Assembly: GCA_905201895.1 (NCBI GenBank)
Contig: CAJKPX010000001.1
Coordinates: 1 to 64,000, forward strand
Reading direction: 5' to 3'
Source: an uncultured Eubacteriales bacterium
Lineage (GTDB): Bacteria > Bacillota > Clostridia > Oscillospirales > CAG-272
Length of the DNA stretch: 64,000 nt
Position 1 is the stretch's first letter, and each line of letters starts with the position of its first letter. Below are positions 47,964-55,768 of this stretch, piece by piece. Made by a program: the position numbers and the translations under genes. The notes beneath the pieces are model-generated. The model was not told the DNA's origin and made no database searches. It was given only the letters and a program-made list of their open reading frames with translations.

Positions 47964-49400
47964 ATGATGATATTTATTTCACTTATTGGAATTATTTTTC
48001 TTCTTTTTGGAATAAAGCGATTAGTATCTTCTATAAAGGAGAAGAACATCTATGCGGTCGTTAGACTTTCATCGTTTCTCGTTACCGTTTTAACGATGTG
48101 TATTGGATTTTTTCTTTGTGGAATTTGGGATATAGAGATCGAAAACTATAAAACTGTTGAGGAATATATTTTTCTTCAAAAATTGGGAGATATAGCTTTA
48201 GGTGTACTTTACGTTAGTATATTTTTTATAGTTTTATGTTCCCTCATTTATATCGTTTCTGTTAACATGGAACGCGAAAAAAATGAGGAAAAGCTCGAAC
48301 AACAAAAAAGAATTGACGAGAAGAAAAAAGAGGAAGATGAAAGAGCCGAGCAGATTAAATTACAGGAACTGAAATATAGATTTAATAGTAAAAGCGCCGA
48401 TCTAAAAAAACTAACTGACCGATATTACGGTGCGGTGTGTAATTATATTGAGAGCCTTCCGTTTAAGCCCTTTCTTGAATTGAATGACATTGAATCTGAA
48501 TTTTCTCCTCGGTTGATTGTTTCTCAATATTGGAATAATTTAAGTGATTTATTGCGTTACTATATCGAAAAAGATAAGTTTGTAGCTGGTGAGGTAGATG
48601 GTTTAACAGATGAGATGAAATTAGTACAAGAAAACACAAGAATATTTGTATCTGAACTTATGGATCGTATTTCATCCTCATGGAACGACAATGAAACTAT
48701 TTCATCTGCGGTTTACTTTATAATTCGCAATAATATCATTCGTCGGTATCATGATATTCTGCACGATGATGGTATCTGTACAATAACAGATCTGATTGAA
48801 AATATTGAAGGTTTATCAGACGAAGCAACAATGTTTACCGCAAAAGCATTTTATACATACCATTGGCTATATGCTAACGATATAAACTTATCAATTAAAT
48901 CAACCTACGACCGTCTATCGGAAGAAATAGACAAACAGTATGAAATTTATTTATTACAAGCCCAAAAAGACCATTTCTTTTCTGATAATAATTTTGATTT
49001 TCAAGAAGATGAAATTCCAATGGACATTGATTCAGAAGATGATGCTGATATATTGAGTGCTATTGATATGATGAGCGGACGCGAGTTTGAAGAATTTATT
49101 GCAAATTTCTTTAAGAAACAAGGCTATAAAACAACTTTAACACCGTCATCTGGAGACTACGGAATTGATGTTATCATCGAAAACGATTTTTTGAAAATAG
49201 GAATACAAACAAAATGTTACTCCGATAAGGTTTCCAATTCCGCAGTTCAAGAAGCAGTTACAGGTATTAAACACTACGGATTAGATAAAGCAATGGTAAT
49301 CACCAATAATTATTTTCAACCGTCTGCAATTCGATTGGCAAAAGAAAACAATGTTATTCTTTGGGATCGAGAAAAGTTAGAAGAAGAAATTGCAAAATAA
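47964..49400 (+). CDS. Membrane-anchored Mrr-type restriction endonuclease (478 aa)
   Basis: ATG at 47964 follows GAGGAG at about 13 nt; a TTG at 47943 inside the previous stop has no ribosome-binding site. Hydrophobic segments lie near residues 2-22 (MIFISLIGIIFLLFGI), 38-58 and 80-100, then a charged coiled coil, then a long helical middle domain. Residues about 375-478 are an Mrr-like PD-(D/E)xK nuclease (MSGREFEEFIANFFKKQGYK; SGDYGIDVIIENDF; GIQTKCYSDKV): D in GIDV and QTK are catalytic. Type IV restriction enzymes of this family cut modified DNA. The membrane anchor is unusual and points to prophage-encoded defence at the cell envelope. Confidence 0.8.
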   Translation: MMIFISLIGIIFLLFGIKRLVSSIKEKNIYAVVRLSSFLVTVLTMCIGFFLCGIWDIEIENYKTVEEYIFLQKLGDIALGVLYVSIFFIVLCSLIYIVSVNMEREKNEEKLEQQKRIDEKKKEEDERAEQIKLQELKYRFNSKSADLKKLTDRYYGAVCNYIESLPFKPFLELNDIESEFSPRLIVSQYWNNLSDLLRYYIEKDKFVAGEVDGLTDEMKLVQENTRIFVSELMDRISSSWNDNETISSAVYFIIRNNIIRRYHDILHDDGICTITDLIENIEGLSDEATMFTAKAFYTYHWLYANDINLSIKSTYDRLSEEIDKQYEIYLLQAQKDHFFSDNNFDFQEDEIPMDIDSEDDADILSAIDMMSGREFEEFIANFFKKQGYKTTLTPSSGDYGIDVIIENDFLKIGIQTKCYSDKVSNSAVQEAVTGIKHYGLDKAMVITNNYFQPSAIRLAKENNVILWDREKLEEEIAK

Positions 49401-49428
49401 AAAACCTCCCCCGACGAATCGAGGGAGG
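49399..49428 (-). terminator. Leftward terminator after the 51-aa gene
   Basis: CCTCCC (49405-49410) and GGGAGG (49423-49428) pair, with CGA/TCG inside and a CGAA loop. Read leftward it is followed by six T residues (the A-run 49399-49404). It ends the 51-aa leftward gene. Confidence 0.75.
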
Positions 49429-49452
49429 CAAAACGGAGGAAAATGGGCTTGA

Positions 49453-49608
49453 TCACCCCACCTTCTGCACCGATAGCGGAGGATCTATCGGCGTGCTTGC
49501 GCTCTGTATCAATATATTGTAGATCAGATTCAAGATCGCATACTCGTTGTTTGTTGGCAGCAGTTCTGTGATCCGCTCGCGGAGCGCAATGAGGTCGTCG
49601 GTTTCCAT
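49453..49608 (-). CDS. Leftward 51-aa protein in the rightward module
   Basis: A short gene opposite in direction to its neighbours, with its own promoter (49668-49696) and terminator (49399-49428). ATG at 49608 has AGGAG about 12 nt upstream. The product METDDLIALRERITELLPTN, then NEYAILNLIYNILIQSASTP, is helical. No family. Its independent transcription suggests it is expressed in the lysogen. Confidence 0.65.
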   Translation of the reverse strand: METDDLIALRERITELLPTNNEYAILNLIYNILIQSASTPIDPPLSVQKVG

Positions 49609-49667
49609 TTTCTTCGTTTTCTCCTGTTGTTGTTTTTCATCAGAGGATTGTTCCCTCTTGCACCATC

Positions 49668-49696
49668 ATTATACAGCGCCGATTTTGCATTTGCAA
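49668..49696 (-). promoter_or_regulatory. Leftward promoter of the 51-aa gene
   Basis: On the - strand, TTGCAA (49691-49696) and TATAAT (49668-49673) are 17 bases apart. It sits in the interval between the 51-aa gene and the divergent HTH gene at 49729, whose regulator may bind here. Confidence 0.6.
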
Positions 49697-49728
49697 GATT
49701 CAAATTTAATACTGAGGAGGCTCAAATT

Positions 49729-50139
49729 ATGTGGCTGGATAAGCTCAAAGAATTAAAAGAAGGCAAAGGAATGACCACAAAACAGATCGCCCAAAGATCG
49801 AATTTGCCCGAATCCACGGTCAAACGTATCTTTATGGGTGACACAGATGCACCTCGCATAGACACTTTACGGCAGATTGTAGCCGTCCTTGACGGTTCAC
49901 TTGACGAGCTCTTTGCCGAAAGCGGAAGCGTGCTTGCCAATGATACCATGATCGCATTAAAAGCGGAACGGGATCGGCTCGCTGCGGAGCTGGAATTGCT
50001 GAAAGCCGAAAACACTTCTCTCTCAACCCAAGTGACAGCCCTGCGTGCAGAAAACGATCTCCAGCGCGTGAAGATCGAGCTGAAGGACGAGATCATAGCA
50101 ACTCATAATTACTATATCAAAAATCGGTCTTTGAGCTGA
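49729..50139 (+). CDS. HTH regulator with C-terminal coiled coil (136 aa)
   Basis: ATG at 49729 follows GAGGAGG. Residues 1-65 are an XRE helix-turn-helix (LKEGKGMTTKQIAQRSNLPE; STVKRIFMGDTDAPRIDTLR). Residues about 80-128 are a leucine-zipper-like coiled coil (LKAERDRLAAELELLKAENT). Such proteins act as repressors in phages and ICEs. It faces the 51-aa gene across a shared promoter region. Confidence 0.8.
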   Translation: MWLDKLKELKEGKGMTTKQIAQRSNLPESTVKRIFMGDTDAPRIDTLRQIVAVLDGSLDELFAESGSVLANDTMIALKAERDRLAAELELLKAENTSLSTQVTALRAENDLQRVKIELKDEIIATHNYYIKNRSLS

Positions 50140-50179
50140 TAGCAAAACTGTAAAATATAATTTGGAGAATAACTACATT

Positions 50180-50383
50180 ATGAAAAAAAGATTTTGGTGG
50201 ATGTATTTGGGATTTTTCTGTTTGTTTATTGGAGGCGCTTTGGTAGTAGCCAGTTTTCTTGAAGGTGGAACCAACACAAATCTGATTGCCGGTCTTGCCT
50301 TGGGGCTTTCTTCTTTCATTTGGTTTGCTCTACAAACCATTATTGATTTGCTTTTCGAGATCAACGAAAATACAAAAAAGTAA
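50180..50383 (+). CDS. Small two-segment membrane protein (67 aa)
   Basis: ATG at 50180 has GGAG about 12 nt upstream. Two hydrophobic segments (WWMYLGFFCLFIGGALVVAS and LIAGLALGLSSFIWFALQTI) are joined by GGTNTN. It lies directly before the integrase, in the same direction. A possible superinfection-exclusion protein, on location alone. Confidence 0.6.
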   Translation: MKKRFWWMYLGFFCLFIGGALVVASFLEGGTNTNLIAGLALGLSSFIWFALQTIIDLLFEINENTKK

Positions 50384-50390
50384 AAAGTAT

Positions 50391-51521
50391 ATGGAACAAT
50401 ATTATATTTCCTCAACAAAATACAACCTGCAGGAACGGCAGACAAAGCTCAACGGAAAGGTTTACGATATCGTTTTCTACATCACCACCCTCGACGGTGT
50501 ACGTAAGCAGAAGAAGCTCTCGGGCTTTAAGTCAAAGACCGCCGCCAAAGAAGCCTATACCGATTTCGTCACAAAGCACTGCACGCTTGCCAAGATCACA
50601 CCGAAAAAGAAAACCGATCTCGCAGCGGAGATTCCAACCGTTTCCCACCTGTTCCCCGAGTATATTATCTCCTTGCAAAATCAAAACAAGGAAAGCTCAA
50701 TCTACGATAAAACCAAGCTATTCAAAAACATCATTCTCCCCATGATCGGAGACTGCAAGATCACCGATCTCACACGAGAACGCCTGTACCAATGGCAGGA
50801 CAAAATATGGGCAATGAAGAACCCTGTCACAAATGAGCCATACTCATATGAATACCTGTCCAAAATGCGCGGGTTCTTCGCCTCGTTTCTCTCTTGGTGC
50901 GAAACGCGCTACGGATACCAGAACAATCTGAAGCTCGTCAAAAGGCCAAAGCGCAGAGTTGCAAAAAATGAGATGCAATTCTGGAGCCGGGACGAGTTTA
51001 ACAAATTTATTGAGTGCGTGGATGATCATCGGTACAAGATGATCTTTACCATGTCATTCTTCACCGGAAGAAGAAAAGGAGAGGTTCTTGCCCTCTCCCC
51101 TTCAGATATAAAAGCAGATTCAATTCTGTTTAACAAGACTTACTCCCGAAAGACACTCGACGGCTCCCCCTACAAGATCACAACGTCAAAGAACGAAAAA
51201 GTTGGATACACACCAATCTGCCCCGCTCTACGCAGCGCGCTTTCGGATTACACGGGAGAAAGTCCTTTCTTCTTTGGAGGTGAGTCCCCCATCCACGAAA
51301 ACACCCTCACCCACGCATTTGAATCATATATCAAAAAATCAGGAGTCAAGCGCATCCGATACCACGATCTGCGCCATTCCTTTGTCTCAATGCTCCTGCA
51401 CAACGGAGCAAACTTTATGATCGTGGCGGACCTCATTGGAGATACCGTTGACCAAATAATAAAGACCTACGGTCATCTTTACGAGAGCGACAAAATAAAA
51501 ATTGTTGAGTCCATCACTTAA
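50391..51521 (+). CDS. int: Prophage integrase, tyrosine recombinase (376 aa)
   Basis: ATG at 50391 lies 8 bases after the previous stop. The N-terminal 60 residues look like an arm-type or AP2-like DNA-binding domain (YDIVFYITTLDGVRKQKKLS). Then come the core-binding domain (about 80-185) and the catalytic domain with R227 (TGRRKGE), K267 (TTSKNEK), H325/R328/H329 (YHDLRHS) and Y360 (IKTYGHLYES). At the second histidine position there is D351 (LIGDTVD). It ends 190 bp from the tRNA-Val 3' end, the likely attachment target. Confidence 0.9.
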   Translation: MEQYYISSTKYNLQERQTKLNGKVYDIVFYITTLDGVRKQKKLSGFKSKTAAKEAYTDFVTKHCTLAKITPKKKTDLAAEIPTVSHLFPEYIISLQNQNKESSIYDKTKLFKNIILPMIGDCKITDLTRERLYQWQDKIWAMKNPVTNEPYSYEYLSKMRGFFASFLSWCETRYGYQNNLKLVKRPKRRVAKNEMQFWSRDEFNKFIECVDDHRYKMIFTMSFFTGRRKGEVLALSPSDIKADSILFNKTYSRKTLDGSPYKITTSKNEKVGYTPICPALRSALSDYTGESPFFFGGESPIHENTLTHAFESYIKKSGVKRIRYHDLRHSFVSMLLHNGANFMIVADLIGDTVDQIIKTYGHLYESDKIKIVESIT

Positions 51522-51659
51522 AGACAAAATCCCCACCTACTGACAAGATCGGTTCCGTGTGGATTTAGTAATATTTTTGGTAATAAAAAAGATAATTTAC
51601 AAAAATCACTTAAACAAGTTCTCACAATAAAATGTTAAACAAATACAAAAATACAAAAC
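51522..51659. other. AT-rich spacer beside the integrase
   Basis: No gene. This AT-rich stretch lies between the integrase stop and the terminator before tRNA-Val, where the attachment arm sites would be expected; no clear direct repeat of it occurs in the first kilobases of the window. Confidence 0.4.
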
Positions 51660-51706
51660 AAAACCGATGAAATTTAGCGTTTTTGACTAAAATCCATCGG
51701 TTTTTA
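51660..51706. terminator. Bidirectional terminator between integrase and tRNA-Val
   Basis: AAAACCGATG (51660-51669) pairs with CATCGGTTTT (51695-51704), with further pairing inside. T-rich runs follow on both sides, so it can end the rightward integrase transcript and the leftward tRNA transcript. Confidence 0.8.
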
Positions 51707-51711
51707 TTGCT

Positions 51712-51788
51712 TGGTGGAGACAGCTGGGTTCGAACCAGCGACCTCATGCATGTCAAGCATGCACTCTAACCAACTGAGCTATGCCTCC
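51712..51788 (-). tRNA. tRNA-Val (anticodon GAC)
   Basis: Read leftward from 51788 the sequence folds as a full cloverleaf: acceptor GGAGGCA/TGTCTCC, anticodon stem CATGC/GCATG with loop TTGACAT (anticodon GAC), T-loop GTTCGAA and an encoded CCA (51712-51714). The 3' end faces the integrase, which is typical of prophage integration into a tRNA 3' end. Confidence 0.95.
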
Positions 51789-51800
51789 GCAACGCTATAT

Positions 51801-51829
51801 ATTATAGCACATTGGTTGGCAAAATGCAA
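51801..51829 (-). promoter_or_regulatory. tRNA-Val promoter
   Basis: TTGCAT (51824-51829) and TATAAT (51801-51806) on the - strand, 17 bases apart, just upstream of the tRNA. Confidence 0.65.
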
Positions 51830-51915
51830 TACCTTTTTGCAATTTTTTTGAATTTTTTTCAAGTTATTTTCGGCTTTTGAGATGAGAAAGAAGATGCTAT
51901 GACCGCGCGGTTAGA

Positions 51916-52635
51916 TCATTCGTCAATTTTAGCTTTTTTGATGCGCTTTCTCATACGGCGCAGGTCGCGGAGCATACGCAGGGTGTCGCGCACGATGCGC
52001 ACCTTCGATTCCCCGTGATTGATCACGCGAACGGGAATCTCCACAATTTTGAATCCATATTTGACAGCCCAAAGAATGGTCTCAAAATCGAAGGCAAATC
52101 CATTGACCTCGCATCTCGGAAAAATGGAATCCACCGCATGCCTGGAGAACGCCTTACAGCCGCATTGCGAATCCGAGAGCTTAAATCCTCCCGCAATGCA
52201 GAGCACGCGGATATAGACCTTTGACATCAGGCGGCGCAGGAAGGTGTAGCCCTCGTAGCCGTCCTTTTTGAGGTTTCTCGATCCGATCACGAGCTCCGCG
52301 TCCGGATTTTCCTTGAATGCATTGTAAACCGCCTCGATCACGTCGGTTCCGTAGGCAAGGTCGGCATCGGTAAACATGCGAATGTCCCCTGTTGCAGCAA
52401 GCATTGCCGTGCGAACCGCATATCCCTTGCCTCGGTTGGGCGTATACGCGATCACGCGCACGTTCGGCAAATTCATTGCACGAACGGTCTCGTCGCAGCC
52501 GTCGGCACTACCGTCACTGCAAAACAGGATTTCATAATCCTCAAAATGCGCTTGCATATAGTCGGAAAGCGTTTGTGCGGTGGTAGCAATCACGCGGTTT
52601 TCATTATACATGGGAATACAAACCGAAATTTTCAT
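51916..52635 (-). CDS. Family 2 glycosyltransferase (239 aa)
   Basis: ATG at 52635 lies behind AAGGAG. The N-terminus MKISVCIPMYNENRVIATTA and the MFTDADLAYG (DAD metal site) are of the GT2 family, close to dolichol-phosphate sugar transferases; LVIGSRN and a C-terminal basic end (LRDLRRMRKRIKKAK) agree. It probably attaches a sugar to a polyprenyl phosphate or cell-wall lipid. It is not followed by a recognisable membrane partner. Chromosomal gene; its stop faces the tRNA promoter region. Confidence 0.85.
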   Translation of the reverse strand: MKISVCIPMYNENRVIATTAQTLSDYMQAHFEDYEILFCSDGSADGCDETVRAMNLPNVRVIAYTPNRGKGYAVRTAMLAATGDIRMFTDADLAYGTDVIEAVYNAFKENPDAELVIGSRNLKKDGYEGYTFLRRLMSKVYIRVLCIAGGFKLSDSQCGCKAFSRHAVDSIFPRCEVNGFAFDFETILWAVKYGFKIVEIPVRVINHGESKVRIVRDTLRMLRDLRRMRKRIKKAKIDE

Positions 52636-52637
52636 AG

Positions 52638-53459
52638 TCAAAGCTCCTTGCGAAAGTAAAAAATGTCAAAATCAAGCTCGGTGGTCAATCGTTCAAGCCG
52701 CTCCAGCTTTTGCTTGTCTTGCGGCGACGTTCGCCAATAATAGGGGGTCATTGAAAAGAGTGCCTCGATCATCTCGCTGCCCTCCACCGAGATCTCGTAG
52801 CGAAGCGTCTCGCGCGAGAGGAGTGTGAGATTGGTTGGCAGGTCAGCTCGCCCGGGATTGGTGTAGGGATTTTCGTAGATCGCCTCCTTGAGACCCATCA
52901 GATGGCGCTCCCCTGCCCCTACCACGATCAGATGTCCGCCCGTCTTGAGCACACGGGAAAATTCCGCTTCTGCGCAGGGGGCAAAGACGTTCACGAGTGC
53001 ATCAAAGGAATCGTCAGCAACAGGAAGCGTGAACAGGCTTGCCACAACAAAGCCCGCACGTGTTCCGTTTTGCTTGGCGCGTCTTGCCGCATAATCAACG
53101 CCGTCACGCGAGAGGTCAACGCCCAAAGCGTCGCGCTCAACCGACATTCGATTGGTGTAATAGCCCTCGCCGCTGCCTGCATCAAGCACGAGTTTTGCAG
53201 CACTTTCCGATAAAAGTGCGTTGATTCTGTCGGAAAGAGGTTGATAATAGCCTGCATCCAGAAAGGCTCGTCTGGCAAGTACAGCCGCCTTTCCGTCGCC
53301 CATTCCCGCCTGCGATCCGCCGAGATTGAGATATCCGCTCTTGGCGAAATCATAGCAATGCACGCGGCTGCCACTACACCGACAGGTCTTGCCGTCCTCG
53401 CTATGAAGTGGAGCACGACATACTGGACAAACCAGCGCTTCTAAAATTGTTTGATTCAA
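52638..53459 (-). CDS. rlmA: 23S rRNA (guanine-N1)-methyltransferase, RlmA family (273 aa)
   Basis: The start is TTG at 53459 behind GGAGG. The N-terminal zinc site (CPVCRAPLHSEDGKTCRCSG with SRVHCYDFAKSGYLNL) and the SAM motif LVLDAGSGEGYYTNRM are those of RlmA(I/II). It methylates a guanine in 23S rRNA helix 35. It overlaps the end of the sensor kinase transcript region and is probably co-transcribed with it. Confidence 0.85.
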   Translation of the reverse strand: MNQTILEALVCPVCRAPLHSEDGKTCRCSGSRVHCYDFAKSGYLNLGGSQAGMGDGKAAVLARRAFLDAGYYQPLSDRINALLSESAAKLVLDAGSGEGYYTNRMSVERDALGVDLSRDGVDYAARRAKQNGTRAGFVVASLFTLPVADDSFDALVNVFAPCAEAEFSRVLKTGGHLIVVGAGERHLMGLKEAIYENPYTNPGRADLPTNLTLLSRETLRYEISVEGSEMIEALFSMTPYYWRTSPQDKQKLERLERLTTELDFDIFYFRKEL

Positions 53460-53462
53460 AAG

Positions 53463-55040
53463 TCAGTCCTCCGTTGGATTAGAATTGGAAGGCTCGGCGT
53501 TCGGTCGCTCAACAAGCGGAAGCTCAAACCAAAAGGTTGCGCCATCCCCAAGCTTGCTGTTAACCCCATACGCCGCTCCGTGCGTTTCCAAAATTGATTT
53601 TACGATTGAGAGTCCAAGTCCCGTTCCGATCATTGCCATTCGGTGCACCTTGTCCACCTTATAGTAGCGGTCCCAGATCAGCGGCATTTCCTCGGGAGCA
53701 ATTCCACGTCCCGTATTCGAAATTGAAATGCGAACGCCCCCCTCTACGATTGTCTGCGTGACCCAAACGCGCTTATCCTCGCCCGTGTAATTGATCGCGT
53801 TGTTGATCAGGTTATAAATTGCTTGCAAAAGCATGCCGCGATCGGCGTTTACCCAAGCCTCCGACTCTGCCTCAAAGGAGACCCGAAAGCCCTTGTGCTT
53901 GATCAACGTATCGTATCGGTGCATCACTTCACGCACAGCCCCCGAAAGATCAAAAACGGTGGGCTTTGGCTGAAGCGCGCCTGCCTGCAATCTGGAAAGA
54001 TCCAACAAATCGTTGACAAGCTCCGAAAGTCGCGTGGTTTCGTCAATAATCACCTGCATATTCTCAGGCGTGTTCTCGTCAGGAAGATCTCGCATCAGCT
54101 CTCCGTAGCCTCTGATCAGCGTCAGCGGTGTTCGCAGATCGTGAGAAATGTTGGCAATCAGCTCCTTTTGTAACGCATCAAGGCGCGAAAGCTCGCGTGA
54201 GGCATAGTTGAGCGTAGCGGCAAGCTCATGGGTTTCCAGGTATCCCTTGCCCGAAAATTCGACGTTATACCGTCCCTGTGCCAGAAGATTTGCCGACTCG
54301 TTCATGCGGATGATCGGATGAGATATGTGTCGGTAGAGAAAATAAACCATGATTGAGGAAAGCAGGAGAATAATTCCCGCAATCCAGGCAAACTGAAGCG
54401 TAAGTGTTCGCACGGTGGAGTCGAGCGGCTGAACACTCGCGTCCAGAAGAATCATATAACGGGAATCCCCGACCCTTGACTCCTCGATCTGAACGTATAC
54501 CATACGCACGTTTTTGGATGGCACGCGGATCGGCTTGCCGTTTTCATCATTGAAATGAAATTTGTCAAAGAAATAGTCCAGATCAATCTCTGCATCAAGC
54601 TCGTAGCCTCCGAATGCAAAATGCGAGAAAAAAGCTCCGCCATTTTCACTTGCACGCTTGTAAAAATCACCAAGTCGACGTTTGTCGAAGGCAACGATCA
54701 CGTTGCTTCCCGTTGCATCAACGTTCACCATTTGCGAAATGTCATCCTGCTCGATCCGATAAACGATCACACAAAGCGAATGATCCATCGCGGCGCTGTA
54801 TGCAGTGAGCGGAAGCTCCTCCTTTTCAATATCGCGCACAAGCTCCCGAGCGGTTTCCCGCATCTCGCTTTGCTTGACCGATCGAAAGAACATGTCGAGC
54901 AGAAACACCTGAAAAACCCATGTGATCGCAAGGATCAAAAGCCCAAAGGTGACCGTGTAGATTGCGAGCTTCCATCGGATGCTCATAGAGCGCGGCCTTC
55001 TCGCCCGTTTTCCGACTGCCAAACAACTCCCCGTTCTCAT
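53463..55040 (-). CDS. PhoR-type sensor histidine kinase (525 aa)
   Basis: ATG at 55040 overlaps the response-regulator stop (ATGA). A first membrane segment lies at about 25-50 and a second near 225-245, enclosing an extracytoplasmic domain. HAMP follows, then HisKA with H in ELIANISHDLRTPLT, and the ATPase boxes (YNLINNAINYTG; ISNTGRGIAPEE; GTGLGLSIVK). It phosphorylates the partner regulator. The sensed signal is unknown. Confidence 0.9.
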   Translation of the reverse strand: MRTGSCLAVGKRARRPRSMSIRWKLAIYTVTFGLLILAITWVFQVFLLDMFFRSVKQSEMRETARELVRDIEKEELPLTAYSAAMDHSLCVIVYRIEQDDISQMVNVDATGSNVIVAFDKRRLGDFYKRASENGGAFFSHFAFGGYELDAEIDLDYFFDKFHFNDENGKPIRVPSKNVRMVYVQIEESRVGDSRYMILLDASVQPLDSTVRTLTLQFAWIAGIILLLSSIMVYFLYRHISHPIIRMNESANLLAQGRYNVEFSGKGYLETHELAATLNYASRELSRLDALQKELIANISHDLRTPLTLIRGYGELMRDLPDENTPENMQVIIDETTRLSELVNDLLDLSRLQAGALQPKPTVFDLSGAVREVMHRYDTLIKHKGFRVSFEAESEAWVNADRGMLLQAIYNLINNAINYTGEDKRVWVTQTIVEGGVRISISNTGRGIAPEEMPLIWDRYYKVDKVHRMAMIGTGLGLSIVKSILETHGAAYGVNSKLGDGATFWFELPLVERPNAEPSNSNPTED

Positions 55041-55735
55041 ATGCCCTCGAAGCGGTATCCAACGCCGCGAAGCGTGACGATATAGTTGCTATACCGCCCC
55101 AGGCTTTTACGCAAGAGCTTGATGTGGGTGTCGAGCGTTCTTGCATCGCCGAAGAAATCGTACCCCCAAACCTCGCAGAGCAGCTTTTCACGCGAAAGCG
55201 CAATATTTCTGTTTTTGAGCAGGTAAAAAAAGAGATCGTATTCCTTGGGCGACATTTCCACGCGCTCGCCGTCGATAAAAACCAACCGTGCGGTAACGTC
55301 TGCACGCAAGCCGCCGTGATCCATTTCTATGATCTCGTTTGGAGTCCGATCCGACACCTGCGACGCTTCACCGCGCCGCACACGCTTCATGATCGCGTCC
55401 ACACGCAGCATCAGCTCCTTGGGGGAAAATGGCTTGATCACGTAATCGTCGATTCCAACCTCAAAGCCATTGATGCGATCGTATTCCTCACCGCGTGCCG
55501 AGAGCATGATGATCGGCGTTTGTGTAATCTTTCGGATTTCCCTGCACGCCGAAAAACCATCGAGCTCGGGCATCATGATATCCATGATGACCATATCAAA
55601 GCTCTGATTGCGGCAGAGCAAAACGGCTTCCATGCCATCTCCTGCCTCGGTGACACGATGACCTTCAAATTCGGCATATTTCCGAATGATCGTTCGGATG
55701 CTGGTTTCATCGTCAACTACCAGAATATGATACAT
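55037..55735 (-). CDS. OmpR/PhoB-type response regulator (232 aa)
   Basis: ATG at 55735 follows GGAAGGACAATGGG. The receiver has DDE (ILVVDDETS), the phospho-acceptor D in VIMDIMMPELDG and K in IKPFSPKEL. The C-terminal winged helix (VEMSPKEYDLFFYLLKN; RTLDTHIKLLRKSLG) binds promoter DNA. The translational overlap with the kinase is typical of such pairs. Confidence 0.9.
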   Translation of the reverse strand: MYHILVVDDETSIRTIIRKYAEFEGHRVTEAGDGMEAVLLCRNQSFDMVIMDIMMPELDGFSACREIRKITQTPIIMLSARGEEYDRINGFEVGIDDYVIKPFSPKELMLRVDAIMKRVRRGEASQVSDRTPNEIIEMDHGGLRADVTARLVFIDGERVEMSPKEYDLFFYLLKNRNIALSREKLLCEVWGYDFFGDARTLDTHIKLLRKSLGRYSNYIVTLRGVGYRFEGI

Positions 55736-55768
55736 CCCATTGTCCTTCCTTTCCTTCACAGAGCATTC

